From the NCBI GenBank assembly GCA_023411395.1, contig JAEYOV010000034.1, positions 1 to 64,000 of the forward strand: DNA of 64,000 nt. Reading direction: 5' to 3'. Numbering within the stretch: the first letter of the stretch is position 1; each line of letters begins with the position of its first letter. The stretch is from Bacillota bacterium. GTDB taxonomy: Bacteria > Bacillota > Clostridia > Christensenellales > Aristaeellaceae. A model generated the notes under the pieces. That model was not told the DNA's origin, made no database searches, and saw only the letters and a program-made list of their open reading frames with translations. Of the stretch, positions 34,184-42,848 are shown one piece after another. The translations under genes were made by a program, and so were the position numbers.

Positions 34184-35221
34184 ATGAATGATTCGGCGGC
34201 AGCGATGGCTGCAGACCGTGCGCAAAAAGCCCTGTCCGGGCAATTCTGGGACGCGGGGGACGTTATCTTCAGGCACCGCCTGCCTCATGACCGCACGGAG
34301 CGCTTTTCCTACTGGTGGCAGGCTCACGCCATCGATGCGCTGCTGGACGGCTACCTGCGCACGAAGGACCCCGCGACTATGGAACTGATCCAAAAGGAAC
34401 TGAAGGGGACCATCGCCCATAACGGCGGCACGATTTTAAACAACTGGTACGACGATATGGAGTGGATGGCCCTTGCCCTTTTGCGGCTCTGGGACGAAAC
34501 CAAGGAAGACACATACAAAAAGCGGGTTTTCATTCTCTGGCGGGATATACAGTCCGCCTGGAACGGCCACATGGGCGGCGGCATGGCCTGGCGCAAGGAT
34601 CAAATCGATTACAAAAACACCCCGGCCAACGCCCCCGCGGCGATCCTAGCCTTCCGGCTGTACCAGCTCTTCGGCAATGAAGAGGATCTTGCCTGGGGAA
34701 AGAAAATCTTCGAGTGGAACCGGGACAACCTCATGGATCCCCAGACCTTCTACGTTTGGGATGGCATGAACCGCCTGGGCGACGGGAAAATCGACTACGA
34801 TTGGGCCTTCACCTACAACCAGGGCGTTATGATCGGCGCGGCGGTGGAGTATTACCGCATCACGGGCGACAAGCAGCACCTTGACCTGGCCAGGAACATC
34901 GCCTATGAATCCAAGCGCCGCTTTGGCGACCCCAACGGCGGCGTGTTCCCCTACGAGGGGCAGGACGACTGCGGCCTGTTTAGGGGCATCTTCTTCCGCT
35001 ACCTGGCCGAACTCATCAAGGAGGCGCCGGAGGAAACGGAATTCCTGGACATGCTTGTGTTAAACGCCCAGGCAATCGCCGAAAAAGGCATGTCGGATTC
35101 CGGCGTCATCGGCGGCCACTGGAACAAACAGCCCGGCGAAACGGTGGACCTGGCCCAGCACTTAAGCGGCGTAATGGTTCTGGAAATGGCCGCGAATACG
35201 CTGAAGAACAGCGAGCCTTAA
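34184..35221 (+). CDS. GH76 family protein, probable alpha-1,6-mannanase, intracellular
   Basis: A 345-residue (alpha/alpha)6-barrel protein. LNNWYDDMEWMALALLRLWD (residues about 86-105) holds the Asp-Asp pair that is the nucleophile and acid/base of GH76, and GGMAWRKDQIDYKNTPANAP and FTYNQGVMIGAAVEYY are typical of the barrel. It should cut alpha-1,6-linked mannose chains. Most bacterial GH76 enzymes have signal peptides; this one begins MNDSAAAMAADRAQKALSGQ and has none, so it acts on imported oligosaccharides. GGAGG lies 7 bases before the start. It is followed by GH38 and GH125. Confidence 0.88.
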   Translation: MNDSAAAMAADRAQKALSGQFWDAGDVIFRHRLPHDRTERFSYWWQAHAIDALLDGYLRTKDPATMELIQKELKGTIAHNGGTILNNWYDDMEWMALALLRLWDETKEDTYKKRVFILWRDIQSAWNGHMGGGMAWRKDQIDYKNTPANAPAAILAFRLYQLFGNEEDLAWGKKIFEWNRDNLMDPQTFYVWDGMNRLGDGKIDYDWAFTYNQGVMIGAAVEYYRITGDKQHLDLARNIAYESKRRFGDPNGGVFPYEGQDDCGLFRGIFFRYLAELIKEAPEETEFLDMLVLNAQAIAEKGMSDSGVIGGHWNKQPGETVDLAQHLSGVMVLEMAANTLKNSEP

Positions 35222-35252
35222 TCTCTCGTCACCGGTATTTCAAAGTGACGGT

Positions 35253-35286
35253 CCTATGCCGGAGGGGTAAACCCCTCCGGCATAGG
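35253..35286 (+). terminator. 16-bp perfect inverted repeat between GH76 and GH38 genes
   Basis: CCTATGCCGGAGGGGT, a two-base spacer and its exact complement. No T run follows. It may be a processing or attenuation hairpin, since GH38 and GH125 lie downstream without their own obvious promoter. Confidence 0.6.
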
Positions 35287-35305
35287 CTATCAAAAACTCC
35301 CGCCG

Positions 35306-35337
35306 TGTCATCCTGAGGGCGAAGCCCGAAGGATCTT
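35306..35337 (+). repeat. GTCATCCTGA dispersed repeat
   Basis: TGTCATCCTGAGGGC, a GAA loop, then GCCCGAAGGATCTT. It lies 25 bases before the GH38 start, so it forms part of its leader. Confidence 0.75.
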
Positions 35338-35362
35338 ATAAAGATAAAATCAGGAGCCGTCT

Positions 35363-37828
35363 ATGAAAAATATTCACCTGATCTGCAATGCCCATTTGGA
35401 CCCGGTCTGGCTCTGGCGCTGGCAGGAGGGCTGCGCGGAGGCCCTTTCCACCTTCCGCACGGCTGGTGAAATCATCAAAGAAAACCCCGGCTTTGTGTTC
35501 TGCCACAACGAAGCCCTGCTGTACGACTGGGTCAAGCAGCACGACCCCGCATTGTTTGCGCAAATCAAGGCGCAGGTGAAGGAAGGCTCCTTTCACATCA
35601 TGGGCGGGTGGTACCTGCAGCCCGACTGCAACATGCCAAGCGGCGAATCCCTCGTCCGCAACATCTTAACGGGCCGCGCCTTTTTTGAAAAGGAATTCGG
35701 CGTGCGCCCAACTACCGCCATCAACTTTGATTCCTTCGGCCATTCCCGCGGCCTTGTGCAAATATTAAATCAGGCGGGCTATGACAGCTATATCGTCTGC
35801 CGGCCGGGAAAAAACCATTATGATTTTGAATCGCAGGATTTTATCTGGCAGGGGTTCAATGGAAGCTCCGTTATCGTCCACCGGTCGGATGAAAACTACA
35901 ACTCCGTCTTCGGGAAAGTGGCGGAGGAGCTCGCCGCTTTCCTGAAAGAAAAGGAAAAGGAGCCCGTCACGCTGTTTTTGTGGGGCGTTGGGGATCATGG
36001 AGGCGGACCTTCCCGCAAGGACATGCGGGACCTTGCCGCCATGCGGGAGCAGAAGGACACACCCCATCTTTTGACGCACTCCACGCCGGAAGCGTATTTT
36101 AACGAGCTTCGGGAAAAGAACATCCCCCTGCCCAAGGTGAACAAGGGGCTGAACCCCGTGGCTCCCGGCTGCTATACCTCTCAAATCCGGGTCAAGCAAA
36201 AGCACCGGCAGTTGGAAAACGAGCTGTACATGACCGAAAGAATGTGCGTGGCCGCGGCCATCCAAAAGGGGATGGCTTACCCCAAAGAAGCCTTAAAAGA
36301 GGCAGAACGCGATTTGCTTTTCAGTGAATTCCACGACGCGCTTCCCGGCTCCGGCACCCAATTGGTGGAGGAGGATACGCTGCAGGTCATCAATCACGGC
36401 CTGTATATCCTTGCCCGCGAAAAAATGAAGGCCTTCACCGATCTTTCGGAGGGGGAGGAAAGCGTTGCGGAGAATACTTCCGTGGTGCTTGCCTACAACC
36501 CGCACCCCTTTAAGGTCTCCGGCGTGTTTTCCTTTGAGTGCGGCCTGCCCAGGCAAAACTGGGACTCCACCTTCTATACGCCCAGGGCGTTTTGCAACGG
36601 CCAGCCGGTGCCCACCCAAAGCGAAATGGAAAGCAGCCATTTCTGCATCGACTGGCGGAAGAAGGTCACCGTGCAGGCGGATTTGAAACCCTTTGCCATG
36701 AACCGCTTCGTGATCCAATTTGAGCCCATCGAAAAGCGCCCCGCCTTCGCGCCCATCGCCCATTTGCCGGAATACGTATTTGACAACGGTACGATGCGCG
36801 TTGCCGTAAGCACATCAACCGGCCTCATAGACAGCTACCGGGTGAACGGAAAAGAGTTTATGCTCCCCGGCGGCTTTGAGCTTTGCGCCTATGACGACAC
36901 CTATAACTCCTGGGGCCTTGGTACGAATCACAGCCACGGCAGGCGGCGGTTCGCGCTCTTAACGCCCCACGAGGGCAGCGCGTTTTCCGGTCTGTATGAC
37001 CAGGTGGCGCCATCGGTGCGGGTGATTGAGGACGGCGAGGTCCGCACGGTCATCGAGGCGGTTTTCGGCCTGCACCATTCCTTTGCTTACCTTCGCTACC
37101 TGCTGCCCAAAGCGGGCGCGGATTTTGAGGTGGAAGCCGGCGTTTACTGGAACGAGAAGGACATGTACCTGAAAATGGAGCTCCCCACAACGCTTGCGTC
37201 AGGCACGTACCGGGGCCAGATCCCCTTCGCGTGGGAGGAGCTTGCGCAAAACAGCGAAGCCGTGTCGCAAAAATGGTGCGGTGTATATGATGGGCAGCAT
37301 CAGTTGGCCGTGATCAACGACGGGGTGTACGGCTCTTCCTTCCACGATGGCCGCATCGGGATCACGCTACTGCGTTCCGCCGGCTATTCCGCCGCCGACG
37401 GCCACTTTGAAAAGACGCTGCGGGAGGTGCGCCACACCGTGCGCATGGAGCAGGGGGAACGTATTTACAGGTTCCGCGTCACGGCGGGGAGCATGCAAGC
37501 CGTGGACAGCACCCTTTCCCAGAAGGCATTGGCCTTCAACGAAGCGCCCTTTGCCCTTCACTATAATCCGCCGGGCCGGGGGGAAAAGTGCCCGCCGCTT
37601 TGTACGGTGGACAGCGCTACAGTCATGATATCCGCGCTGAAGCAGGCGGAGGATGGGATGGGATATATCCTCCGGCTGTATGAAAGCATGGGCAGGGCCG
37701 CAAGCGCCCGCGTTGTCTTCCCCGGCCTTTTGATCGATGAAACGGTATCCTTCGCGCCCTTTGAAATCCGCACCTTCCGCCTGGAGAAGGGCAATATTGC
37801 GCCCTGCCCGCTGTTGGAAAACGCATAA
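35363..37828 (+). CDS. GH38 alpha-mannosidase
   Basis: An 821-residue intracellular zinc enzyme. The N-terminal HLICNAHLDPVWLWRW holds the His and Asp zinc ligands; TTAINFDSFGHSRGLV holds the nucleophile Asp; GVGDHGGGPSRKD supplies the remaining His. The middle three-helix domain follows (LLFSEFHDALPGSG) and the rest is the beta-rich C-terminal part, complete in length. The enzyme removes alpha-1,2/1,3/1,6-linked mannose; the linkage cannot be told from sequence. No signal peptide. AGGAG lies 6 bases before the start. It is 22 bp before GH125, so the two are probably made together. Confidence 0.94.
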   Translation: MKNIHLICNAHLDPVWLWRWQEGCAEALSTFRTAGEIIKENPGFVFCHNEALLYDWVKQHDPALFAQIKAQVKEGSFHIMGGWYLQPDCNMPSGESLVRNILTGRAFFEKEFGVRPTTAINFDSFGHSRGLVQILNQAGYDSYIVCRPGKNHYDFESQDFIWQGFNGSSVIVHRSDENYNSVFGKVAEELAAFLKEKEKEPVTLFLWGVGDHGGGPSRKDMRDLAAMREQKDTPHLLTHSTPEAYFNELREKNIPLPKVNKGLNPVAPGCYTSQIRVKQKHRQLENELYMTERMCVAAAIQKGMAYPKEALKEAERDLLFSEFHDALPGSGTQLVEEDTLQVINHGLYILAREKMKAFTDLSEGEESVAENTSVVLAYNPHPFKVSGVFSFECGLPRQNWDSTFYTPRAFCNGQPVPTQSEMESSHFCIDWRKKVTVQADLKPFAMNRFVIQFEPIEKRPAFAPIAHLPEYVFDNGTMRVAVSTSTGLIDSYRVNGKEFMLPGGFELCAYDDTYNSWGLGTNHSHGRRRFALLTPHEGSAFSGLYDQVAPSVRVIEDGEVRTVIEAVFGLHHSFAYLRYLLPKAGADFEVEAGVYWNEKDMYLKMELPTTLASGTYRGQIPFAWEELAQNSEAVSQKWCGVYDGQHQLAVINDGVYGSSFHDGRIGITLLRSAGYSAADGHFEKTLREVRHTVRMEQGERIYRFRVTAGSMQAVDSTLSQKALAFNEAPFALHYNPPGRGEKCPPLCTVDSATVMISALKQAEDGMGYILRLYESMGRAASARVVFPGLLIDETVSFAPFEIRTFRLEKGNIAPCPLLENA

Positions 37829-37849
37829 ACATAAGGAGCCTGTTTATTT

Positions 37850-39148
37850 ATGGAACTCGAAAGAATCTTTAAAAGCCTTCAGCCTGTTAAGGAGCAACTG
37901 AAAGTGATCCCCGGCCTCCCGGAAATGTTTGAAAAATGCTTCCTGAATACGCTTGAAACCACCGTGCAGTATACTTTGGACGGCCAGACCTTTGTCATTA
38001 CCGGCGATATCCCCGCCATGTGGCTGCGCGATTCCACCGCCCAGGTGCTGCATTACGTGCGCTTTGCCGATGGGGACAGGGATGTGGCGCGCCTTCTGGA
38101 AGGGCTGATCGCCAGGCAGGTGAAGTACATTCTCCTGGACCCCTACGCCAACGCCTTTAACCTTTCGGATGAAAAACGCCTGGGCCACAACGACAGGCCA
38201 CGTCCCTCCAACTGGGTGTGGGAGCGCAAGTACGAGATCGATTCCCTGTGCCATCCCGTGCTGCTGGCCTGGCGGTATTACAAACAAACAAACACCACCC
38301 ACTGGATGGATGAAGCGTTCATGCAGGCGCTTTCCCTAATCGTGGATGTGTTCGCTGTGGAGCAGCACCACGAAACGGAAAGCCCCTACACCTTTGAGCG
38401 GGATCACTGTCCGCCAAGCGATACGCTGGTTCGCAATGGTAAGGGAACGGAAACGGCCCACACGGGTATGACCTGGTCGGGCTTTAGGCCCAGCGACGAC
38501 GCCTGCCAATATGGCTACCTGATCCCCGCCAACCTGTTCGCCGCAAAGGCGCTGGCGTATATTGGGGAGTTCGCGCAAATCAAAAAGGACGCGGCGCTTT
38601 TGGCCCGCGCCGCCCAAGTCAGAAACCAGATCGAAAACGGGATACGGGAGCACGGCATGGTGAACCATCCCGTATACGGCGAGATTTACGCCTACGAGGC
38701 CGACGGCCTTAACCGCCATCTGTGCATGGACGACGCCAACGTGCCCAGCCTTCTGTCGCTTCCATACCTTGGCATCTTGGAAAAGGAAGACCCCCTGTAC
38801 CAGCGCACCCGCGCCTTTGTATTAAGCGAAGACAATCCCTATTTCCACATGGGTGCATGCGCCCGGGGCGTGGGCAGCCCCCATACGCCCAAGGGATACA
38901 TCTGGCCCATCGCCCTTTGCGTTGAGGCCATGACCAGCACGGACATAAACGAAACCGCCGGGCTTGTCTCGATGCTCCTTCATACCCACGCCGGCACAGG
39001 TTTCATGCACGAAAGCTTCGATCCAAACGATCCCCAAAAGTACACCCGCCCCTGGTTTGCCTGGGCCAACTCCATGTTCGGTGAGCTATTGTACCGGCTG
39101 TACGAGCAGGGATTGCTGGAAGCTGTGCTAAAGAGGGTATCTGCGTAA
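37850..39148 (+). CDS. GH125 exo-alpha-1,6-mannosidase
   Basis: A 432-residue cytosolic enzyme of the former DUF1237 family. ITGDIPAMWLRDSTAQVLHY is the family signature near residue 60. The acid and base are probably the Asp of TWSGFRPSDDACQ and the Glu of GTGFMHESFDP. CMDDANVPSLLSLPYLG is another conserved segment. Known members release non-reducing terminal alpha-1,6-mannose. AAGGAG is 11 bases before the start. With GH76 and GH38 it covers endo and exo cleavage of alpha-mannan or of N-glycan cores after import. Confidence 0.95.
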   Translation: MELERIFKSLQPVKEQLKVIPGLPEMFEKCFLNTLETTVQYTLDGQTFVITGDIPAMWLRDSTAQVLHYVRFADGDRDVARLLEGLIARQVKYILLDPYANAFNLSDEKRLGHNDRPRPSNWVWERKYEIDSLCHPVLLAWRYYKQTNTTHWMDEAFMQALSLIVDVFAVEQHHETESPYTFERDHCPPSDTLVRNGKGTETAHTGMTWSGFRPSDDACQYGYLIPANLFAAKALAYIGEFAQIKKDAALLARAAQVRNQIENGIREHGMVNHPVYGEIYAYEADGLNRHLCMDDANVPSLLSLPYLGILEKEDPLYQRTRAFVLSEDNPYFHMGACARGVGSPHTPKGYIWPIALCVEAMTSTDINETAGLVSMLLHTHAGTGFMHESFDPNDPQKYTRPWFAWANSMFGELLYRLYEQGLLEAVLKRVSA

Positions 39149-39218
39149 AACCGCCAGCGGGAAAATGATAGGGTGTATTACAAAACAGTAGCCCATATAT
39201 CAACAGATGACCCAAATC
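39149..39218 (+). other. 3' end of the mannoside operon
   Basis: AT-rich bases with no clear hairpin of its own; the mosaic element that begins at 39219 supplies the first strong hairpins. Confidence 0.4.
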
Positions 39219-39503
39219 TTTTGGGGGGAGCAGCGAGGGGGCCGCGGCCCCCTCGTTTGTAATCGTCTCCTCCGGCTCTGCTGGCGCCGTAACCCTGCCC
39301 CCGCCTGCGGCGGGAATGGGCAGGGTGGAGGCGGGAAGCGAAACGAGCCATGCGAGCGGCAGCGAAGCAGGGCGACGATTAAGCTTCCGGATCGAGCGGG
39401 GCGCTTGCGTAGCAAGCTTTCCTTACATTTTTCGCTGCCCGTGCGCAAAGCGCACAAGCGAAAAATGCGGAATCAAAAAAATGACAACGTCATTTTTTTG
39501 AAG
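39219..39503 (+). repeat. Mosaic intergenic element, copy C (full length)
   Basis: In order: terminal hairpin GGGGGCC/GGCCCCC (39235-39253), TTTGTAATCGTCTCCTCCGG, a GCCCCCGCC arm, the core AAGCGAAACGAGCCATGCG with AGCGGCAGCGAAGCAG and GACGATTAAGCTT, a GCTTGCGTAGCAAGC hairpin, CCTTACA, a large hairpin (CATTTTTCGC with GCGAAAAATG, GTGCGC with GCGCAC) and a T-rich AAAAAAATGAC/GTCATTTTTTT hairpin. The last ends a few bases from the AraC stop and can end that gene as well as the mannoside operon. Confidence 0.85.
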
Positions 39504-39504
39504 G

Positions 39505-40428
39505 TTATACCCACCCCGAGTATTCCAATATCGACGGCTTCACAATCGGCGACACTGACCGCCGCCACAGGTTGGGCGGCATGCAGACCACATCCATGAA
39601 GTGCCTGTTGTAGCTGGACACGGAACCATAGCCCACCTGCTCGGAAATGGCGGCGATGGAATCCTCCGTGCTGCGCAAAAGGTTGCAGGATTCCATAATG
39701 CGCGTGGTGTGGATGAACTTTAAAGGACTCATTTCCATGATGGTGTGGAACGTACGCCTGAAGTGGGTGGGGCTCAAATGGCACAGGTCGGCCAGATATT
39801 CCACGGGAAAATCATACATATAATTGGCGTGGATGTAGTCCAGCGCGGGGGCGATGGGCAGTGCGTCCCCGCTCTTTTTTTCGTCCGGCTTTTTGGCCGC
39901 CTGTGCGTATATGCGCAAAAACGCCATGAGGATGGCAAGGCAAAGGCCCCGCACACTCACCGTAAAGTTCATGGGCTTTTGCTCCATCTCCCTGATGATC
40001 ATCATGGCCAGTTGATGGATTTCGGGATACTCCTTTGACGGCAGAATCATGTTGCAGTCCTGCAGCATATCCGCGTACAATCCGCCAAGGGGCAGCATGT
40101 TCTGAAAATAATTGCGCAAAAGCTCCTGTGGGCTGAAAAAAAGATACGTCCACAGGCTGGCTTCCCCCGGGCTTGAATAGGTGGTGTGGGGCACGTTGCG
40201 GGCGATGCACGTCACATCCCCGGCCTGAAAAGGCCGCGGCGCGCCATAAAACTCCATGATGCCGCTCTCGGTGTGGCACACGCCCACCTCCAGGCAATTG
40301 TGAAAATGCAGCCGTCCCGATTTGATGTCGGAAATATGCCAGCGTTCCCCTTGAAGCAGCAGGATGGGGAATTCGGGAGACAGTTCATAGCTTCTATACT
40401 CAATAATTGTCTGCCGGTGTCTGGGCAT
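39505..40428 (-). CDS. AraC family transcriptional regulator
   Basis: A 307-residue activator type. Residues 10-130 form the cupin sensing domain (LHFHNCLEVGVCHTESGIME, then FQAGDVTCIARNVPHTTYSS). Residues 195-300 have the two helix-turn-helix motifs (FPVEYLADLCHLSPTHFRRTF and SIAAISEQVGYGSVSSYNRHF). It is divergent from the LplB-type permease of the GH105/GH112 locus and almost surely controls it. Its promoter is TTGAAT-N17-TATACT at 40458-40486. The 3' end abuts a mosaic element. Confidence 0.92.
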   Translation of the reverse strand: MPRHRQTIIEYRSYELSPEFPILLLQGERWHISDIKSGRLHFHNCLEVGVCHTESGIMEFYGAPRPFQAGDVTCIARNVPHTTYSSPGEASLWTYLFFSPQELLRNYFQNMLPLGGLYADMLQDCNMILPSKEYPEIHQLAMMIIREMEQKPMNFTVSVRGLCLAILMAFLRIYAQAAKKPDEKKSGDALPIAPALDYIHANYMYDFPVEYLADLCHLSPTHFRRTFHTIMEMSPLKFIHTTRIMESCNLLRSTEDSIAAISEQVGYGSVSSYNRHFMDVVCMPPNLWRRSVSPIVKPSILEYSGWV

Positions 40429-40457
40429 GATGCATCCCCCTCTTTCGTTATATGGTC

Positions 40458-40486
40458 AGTATAGGCCAAACAGCGCGTAAATTCAA
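40458..40486 (-). promoter_or_regulatory. Promoter of the AraC gene
   Basis: On the minus strand TTGAAT (40481-40486), 17 bases, TATACT (40458-40463). Confidence 0.7.
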
Positions 40487-40623
40487 CCTCAAAACGCTGG
40501 CCTATCGCTGGAAAATGGCTCATTTTCCTTCAAAAAAGGGTAAAAGCAACCAGATTGCCTATTTTCAAACGAAGGATACGCGCATAAATGGTCGGAATTG
40601 CGCAGTATTGAAGCCCGAATGCT

Positions 40624-40652
40624 TTGCATGGGGAAGGGGCCTATGCTAGAAT
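40624..40652 (+). promoter_or_regulatory. Promoter of the second importer/GH105/GH112 operon
   Basis: TTGCAT (40624-40629), 17 bases, TAGAAT (40647-40652). The -35 box is off consensus at its end, as expected for an activator-dependent promoter. The 140 bp between it and the AraC promoter has A/T-rich tracts that could be AraC sites. Confidence 0.65.
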
Positions 40653-40692
40653 CCAAGTAACAAGACCGGATGTAGTATAAGGAGGGAAAGCT

Positions 40693-41655
40693 TTGGTACA
40701 AGGAACGCGTGCGCCTGTCCGGGCGCCGGGGCTTGACTTAACGCCAAGGCGCAGGCTGCTGTGGTTCAAACGCGACTGGCAGCTTTATCTGCTGCTTTTA
40801 TTGCCCGTGGCGTTTGTCATCCTGTTCAAGTACGCCGCCTATCCGGGCTTGCAGATCGCCTTTAAGAATTACAGGCCCGGCAATAACCTTGCCACAATTC
40901 CTTGGGTAGGCTTTGACATCTTTAAAAAAATCTTTCGTGACGCCGATTTCCATCGCGCGCTGAAAAATTCGCTTGTCTTCAACTTTCTTGACCTGGCGGT
41001 GGGCTTTCCCGTTCCGATTATATTGGCCATCATGCTCAACGAGCTTCGCTTCCACCGCTTTAAGCGCGTTTCCCAAACCGTTTTGTACTTGCCCCACTTT
41101 TTAAGCTGGGTCATTGTCGCCAGCGTGGCCTATACGCTGTTCAAGCCGGAAAGCGGGCTGGTAAACGTGTTGCTCCGGCAGATGGGCGTCATTGACAAAG
41201 GCATCCCCTTTCTTACCGATAAATGGCACTGGGGCGCTACTTACCTGCTGACAGCGGTGTGGCAGAACATGGGCTGGGGCTCCATCATCTATCTGGCCGC
41301 CATCACAGGCATCAACAGCGAGCTGTACGAGGCCGCCACCATCGACGGGGCCACGCGGCTTCGCAAGATCTGGCACGTAACGCTGCCGGGCATACGGGCG
41401 ACCATCGTCACGCTGCTGATTATGAACCTGGGCCGCATCATGGGTTCCAACTTTGAGCGGCTCACTGCCTTCGGCAATGTGCAGGTCAGGGAGTTTCAAT
41501 ACCAATTGGCCATTTACATCTACGAAAAAGGGTTGGCTGGCGGCAACTATTCAAATGCCACGGCCGTGGGCCTGTTTCAGTCGCTGTTGGGCTTCATCCT
41601 GGTATTGTCCGCCGACCGGGTGGCCAAGGGCCTGGGCGAAAACGGATTAATCTGA
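40693..41655 (+). CDS. Carbohydrate ABC transporter permease (LplB type)
   Basis: A 320-residue permease. After 40 polar residues, WQLYLLLLLPVAFVILFKYA is the first helix; QIAFKNYRPGNNL is the class loop; YEAATIDGATRLRKIWHVTL is the EAA motif; the end is AKGLGENGLI. It starts with TTG at 40693, 7 bases after AAGGAGG. First gene of the operon. Confidence 0.93.
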   Translation: MVQGTRAPVRAPGLDLTPRRRLLWFKRDWQLYLLLLLPVAFVILFKYAAYPGLQIAFKNYRPGNNLATIPWVGFDIFKKIFRDADFHRALKNSLVFNFLDLAVGFPVPIILAIMLNELRFHRFKRVSQTVLYLPHFLSWVIVASVAYTLFKPESGLVNVLLRQMGVIDKGIPFLTDKWHWGATYLLTAVWQNMGWGSIIYLAAITGINSELYEAATIDGATRLRKIWHVTLPGIRATIVTLLIMNLGRIMGSNFERLTAFGNVQVREFQYQLAIYIYEKGLAGGNYSNATAVGLFQSLLGFILVLSADRVAKGLGENGLI

Positions 41656-41672
41656 TCAAGGGAGAGTGTGAA

Positions 41673-42587
41673 ATGAATTCGGCAAACGTCTCCCGGCCGG
41701 CGAGATCAAGTGTCCTGCGCGGCCTCAACCGCGTCCGCGTTGGCGATTTCGTGATTGCCTTTGTCATTCTGCTATTGTGTCTGACGTGTATCCTTCCCTT
41801 TGTGCACATCGCGGCAAAGTCGCTATCCAGCAACACCGCGGTGCTGGCCAAGTCCGTCTATTTGATCCCAAAAGGGTTTACCCTGGCCGCCTATAACTCC
41901 ATCTTCCGGGATGGGCAATTGACCCACTCCATGCTCTACACCATCGAGGTCACGGTGCTGTTTACCGCCATCGGCATGGTGATCACGGTCTGCGCGGCCT
42001 ACCCCCTGTCCCGCAAAAGGCTCAGGGGGCGCAAAGCGATCTCGCTTTTGATCCTGTTTACGCTGTACTTCAGCGCCGGGCTGATCCCGGAATTCATGCT
42101 GTATAAGAATCTGGGCCTGTACAACAAGATGTGGGTGCTGATCCTGCCGCTTTCGTTTTCGCCCTACAACATGCTCATTATGAAGAGCTTCCTGCAGTCC
42201 ACCATCCCCGACAGCCTGGAGGAGGCGGCCTTCCTGGACGGGGCCAGCCATTTCCAGATGCTTTTCAAGATCATCCTGCCGTTATCCAAACCCATTCTGG
42301 CCACGCTGTCGCTGTTTTACGCCGTGGGCCGCTGGAACGCCTACGCCGACGCAAGGTACTTCATCACCACCAAAGCGCTGCAGCCCATTCAATACATACT
42401 GTCCAACATGATCCTAAGCTCCGGCTCCGACGCCATCAGCCTTTCCGAAGGCGCCGAGGTTGTCTCCACGCCGGAGGTGATCCAGGCCGCGGCGGTGATG
42501 TTCGCCACCATCCCCATCATCATGGTCTATCCTTTTATTCAAAAGCACTTCGTCAAGGGCGTGATGATCGGGGCGGTCAAAGGCTGA
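41673..42587 (+). CDS. Carbohydrate ABC transporter permease (YtcP/LplC type)
   Basis: A 304-residue permease. FVIAFVILLLCLTCILPFVH is the first helix, EEAAFLDGASHFQMLFKIIL the EAA motif (Phe in place of the usual Arg before the Leu-Asp), and KGVMIGAVKG the class C-terminus. GGGAGAG is about 9 bases before the ATG. It lies 17 bp after its LplB partner. Confidence 0.93.
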   Translation: MNSANVSRPARSSVLRGLNRVRVGDFVIAFVILLLCLTCILPFVHIAAKSLSSNTAVLAKSVYLIPKGFTLAAYNSIFRDGQLTHSMLYTIEVTVLFTAIGMVITVCAAYPLSRKRLRGRKAISLLILFTLYFSAGLIPEFMLYKNLGLYNKMWVLILPLSFSPYNMLIMKSFLQSTIPDSLEEAAFLDGASHFQMLFKIILPLSKPILATLSLFYAVGRWNAYADARYFITTKALQPIQYILSNMILSSGSDAISLSEGAEVVSTPEVIQAAAVMFATIPIIMVYPFIQKHFVKGVMIGAVKG

Positions 42588-42599
42588 ATACACCTCATC

Positions 42600-42745
42600 A
42601 GTCACCTTCGGTGAAAGCTTCTTGCCCGGCTTGCTCAATCAGGCGCTGCTGCGCTGCCGCTTGCATCGCTTGTTTCGCCAGCCTCCTCCGCCTCGCTCCA
42701 TCCGCCACAGGCGGCGCTTCGGCTACGGAGCCCTTCAATACATCC
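42600..42745 (-). repeat. Mosaic intergenic element, copy D (middle module)
   Basis: On the minus strand it reads the core GCGAAACAAGCGATGCAAGC, GGCAGCGCAGCAGCGCCTGA and TTGAGC, with the GCCGCCTGTGGCGG arm and the GGCTCCGTAGCC edge. Outer terminator hairpins are lacking, in keeping with its place inside an operon. Confidence 0.75.
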
Positions 42746-42848
42746 ACGAAAGCTTGTTACTGTTTTGTTATTAGTCTTGCTTCCCCCAGAGGAAAGCCCC
42801 CCCTTTGTTTCTCCAATGGGAAAAATATATATCAGGAGGAATGGAACC

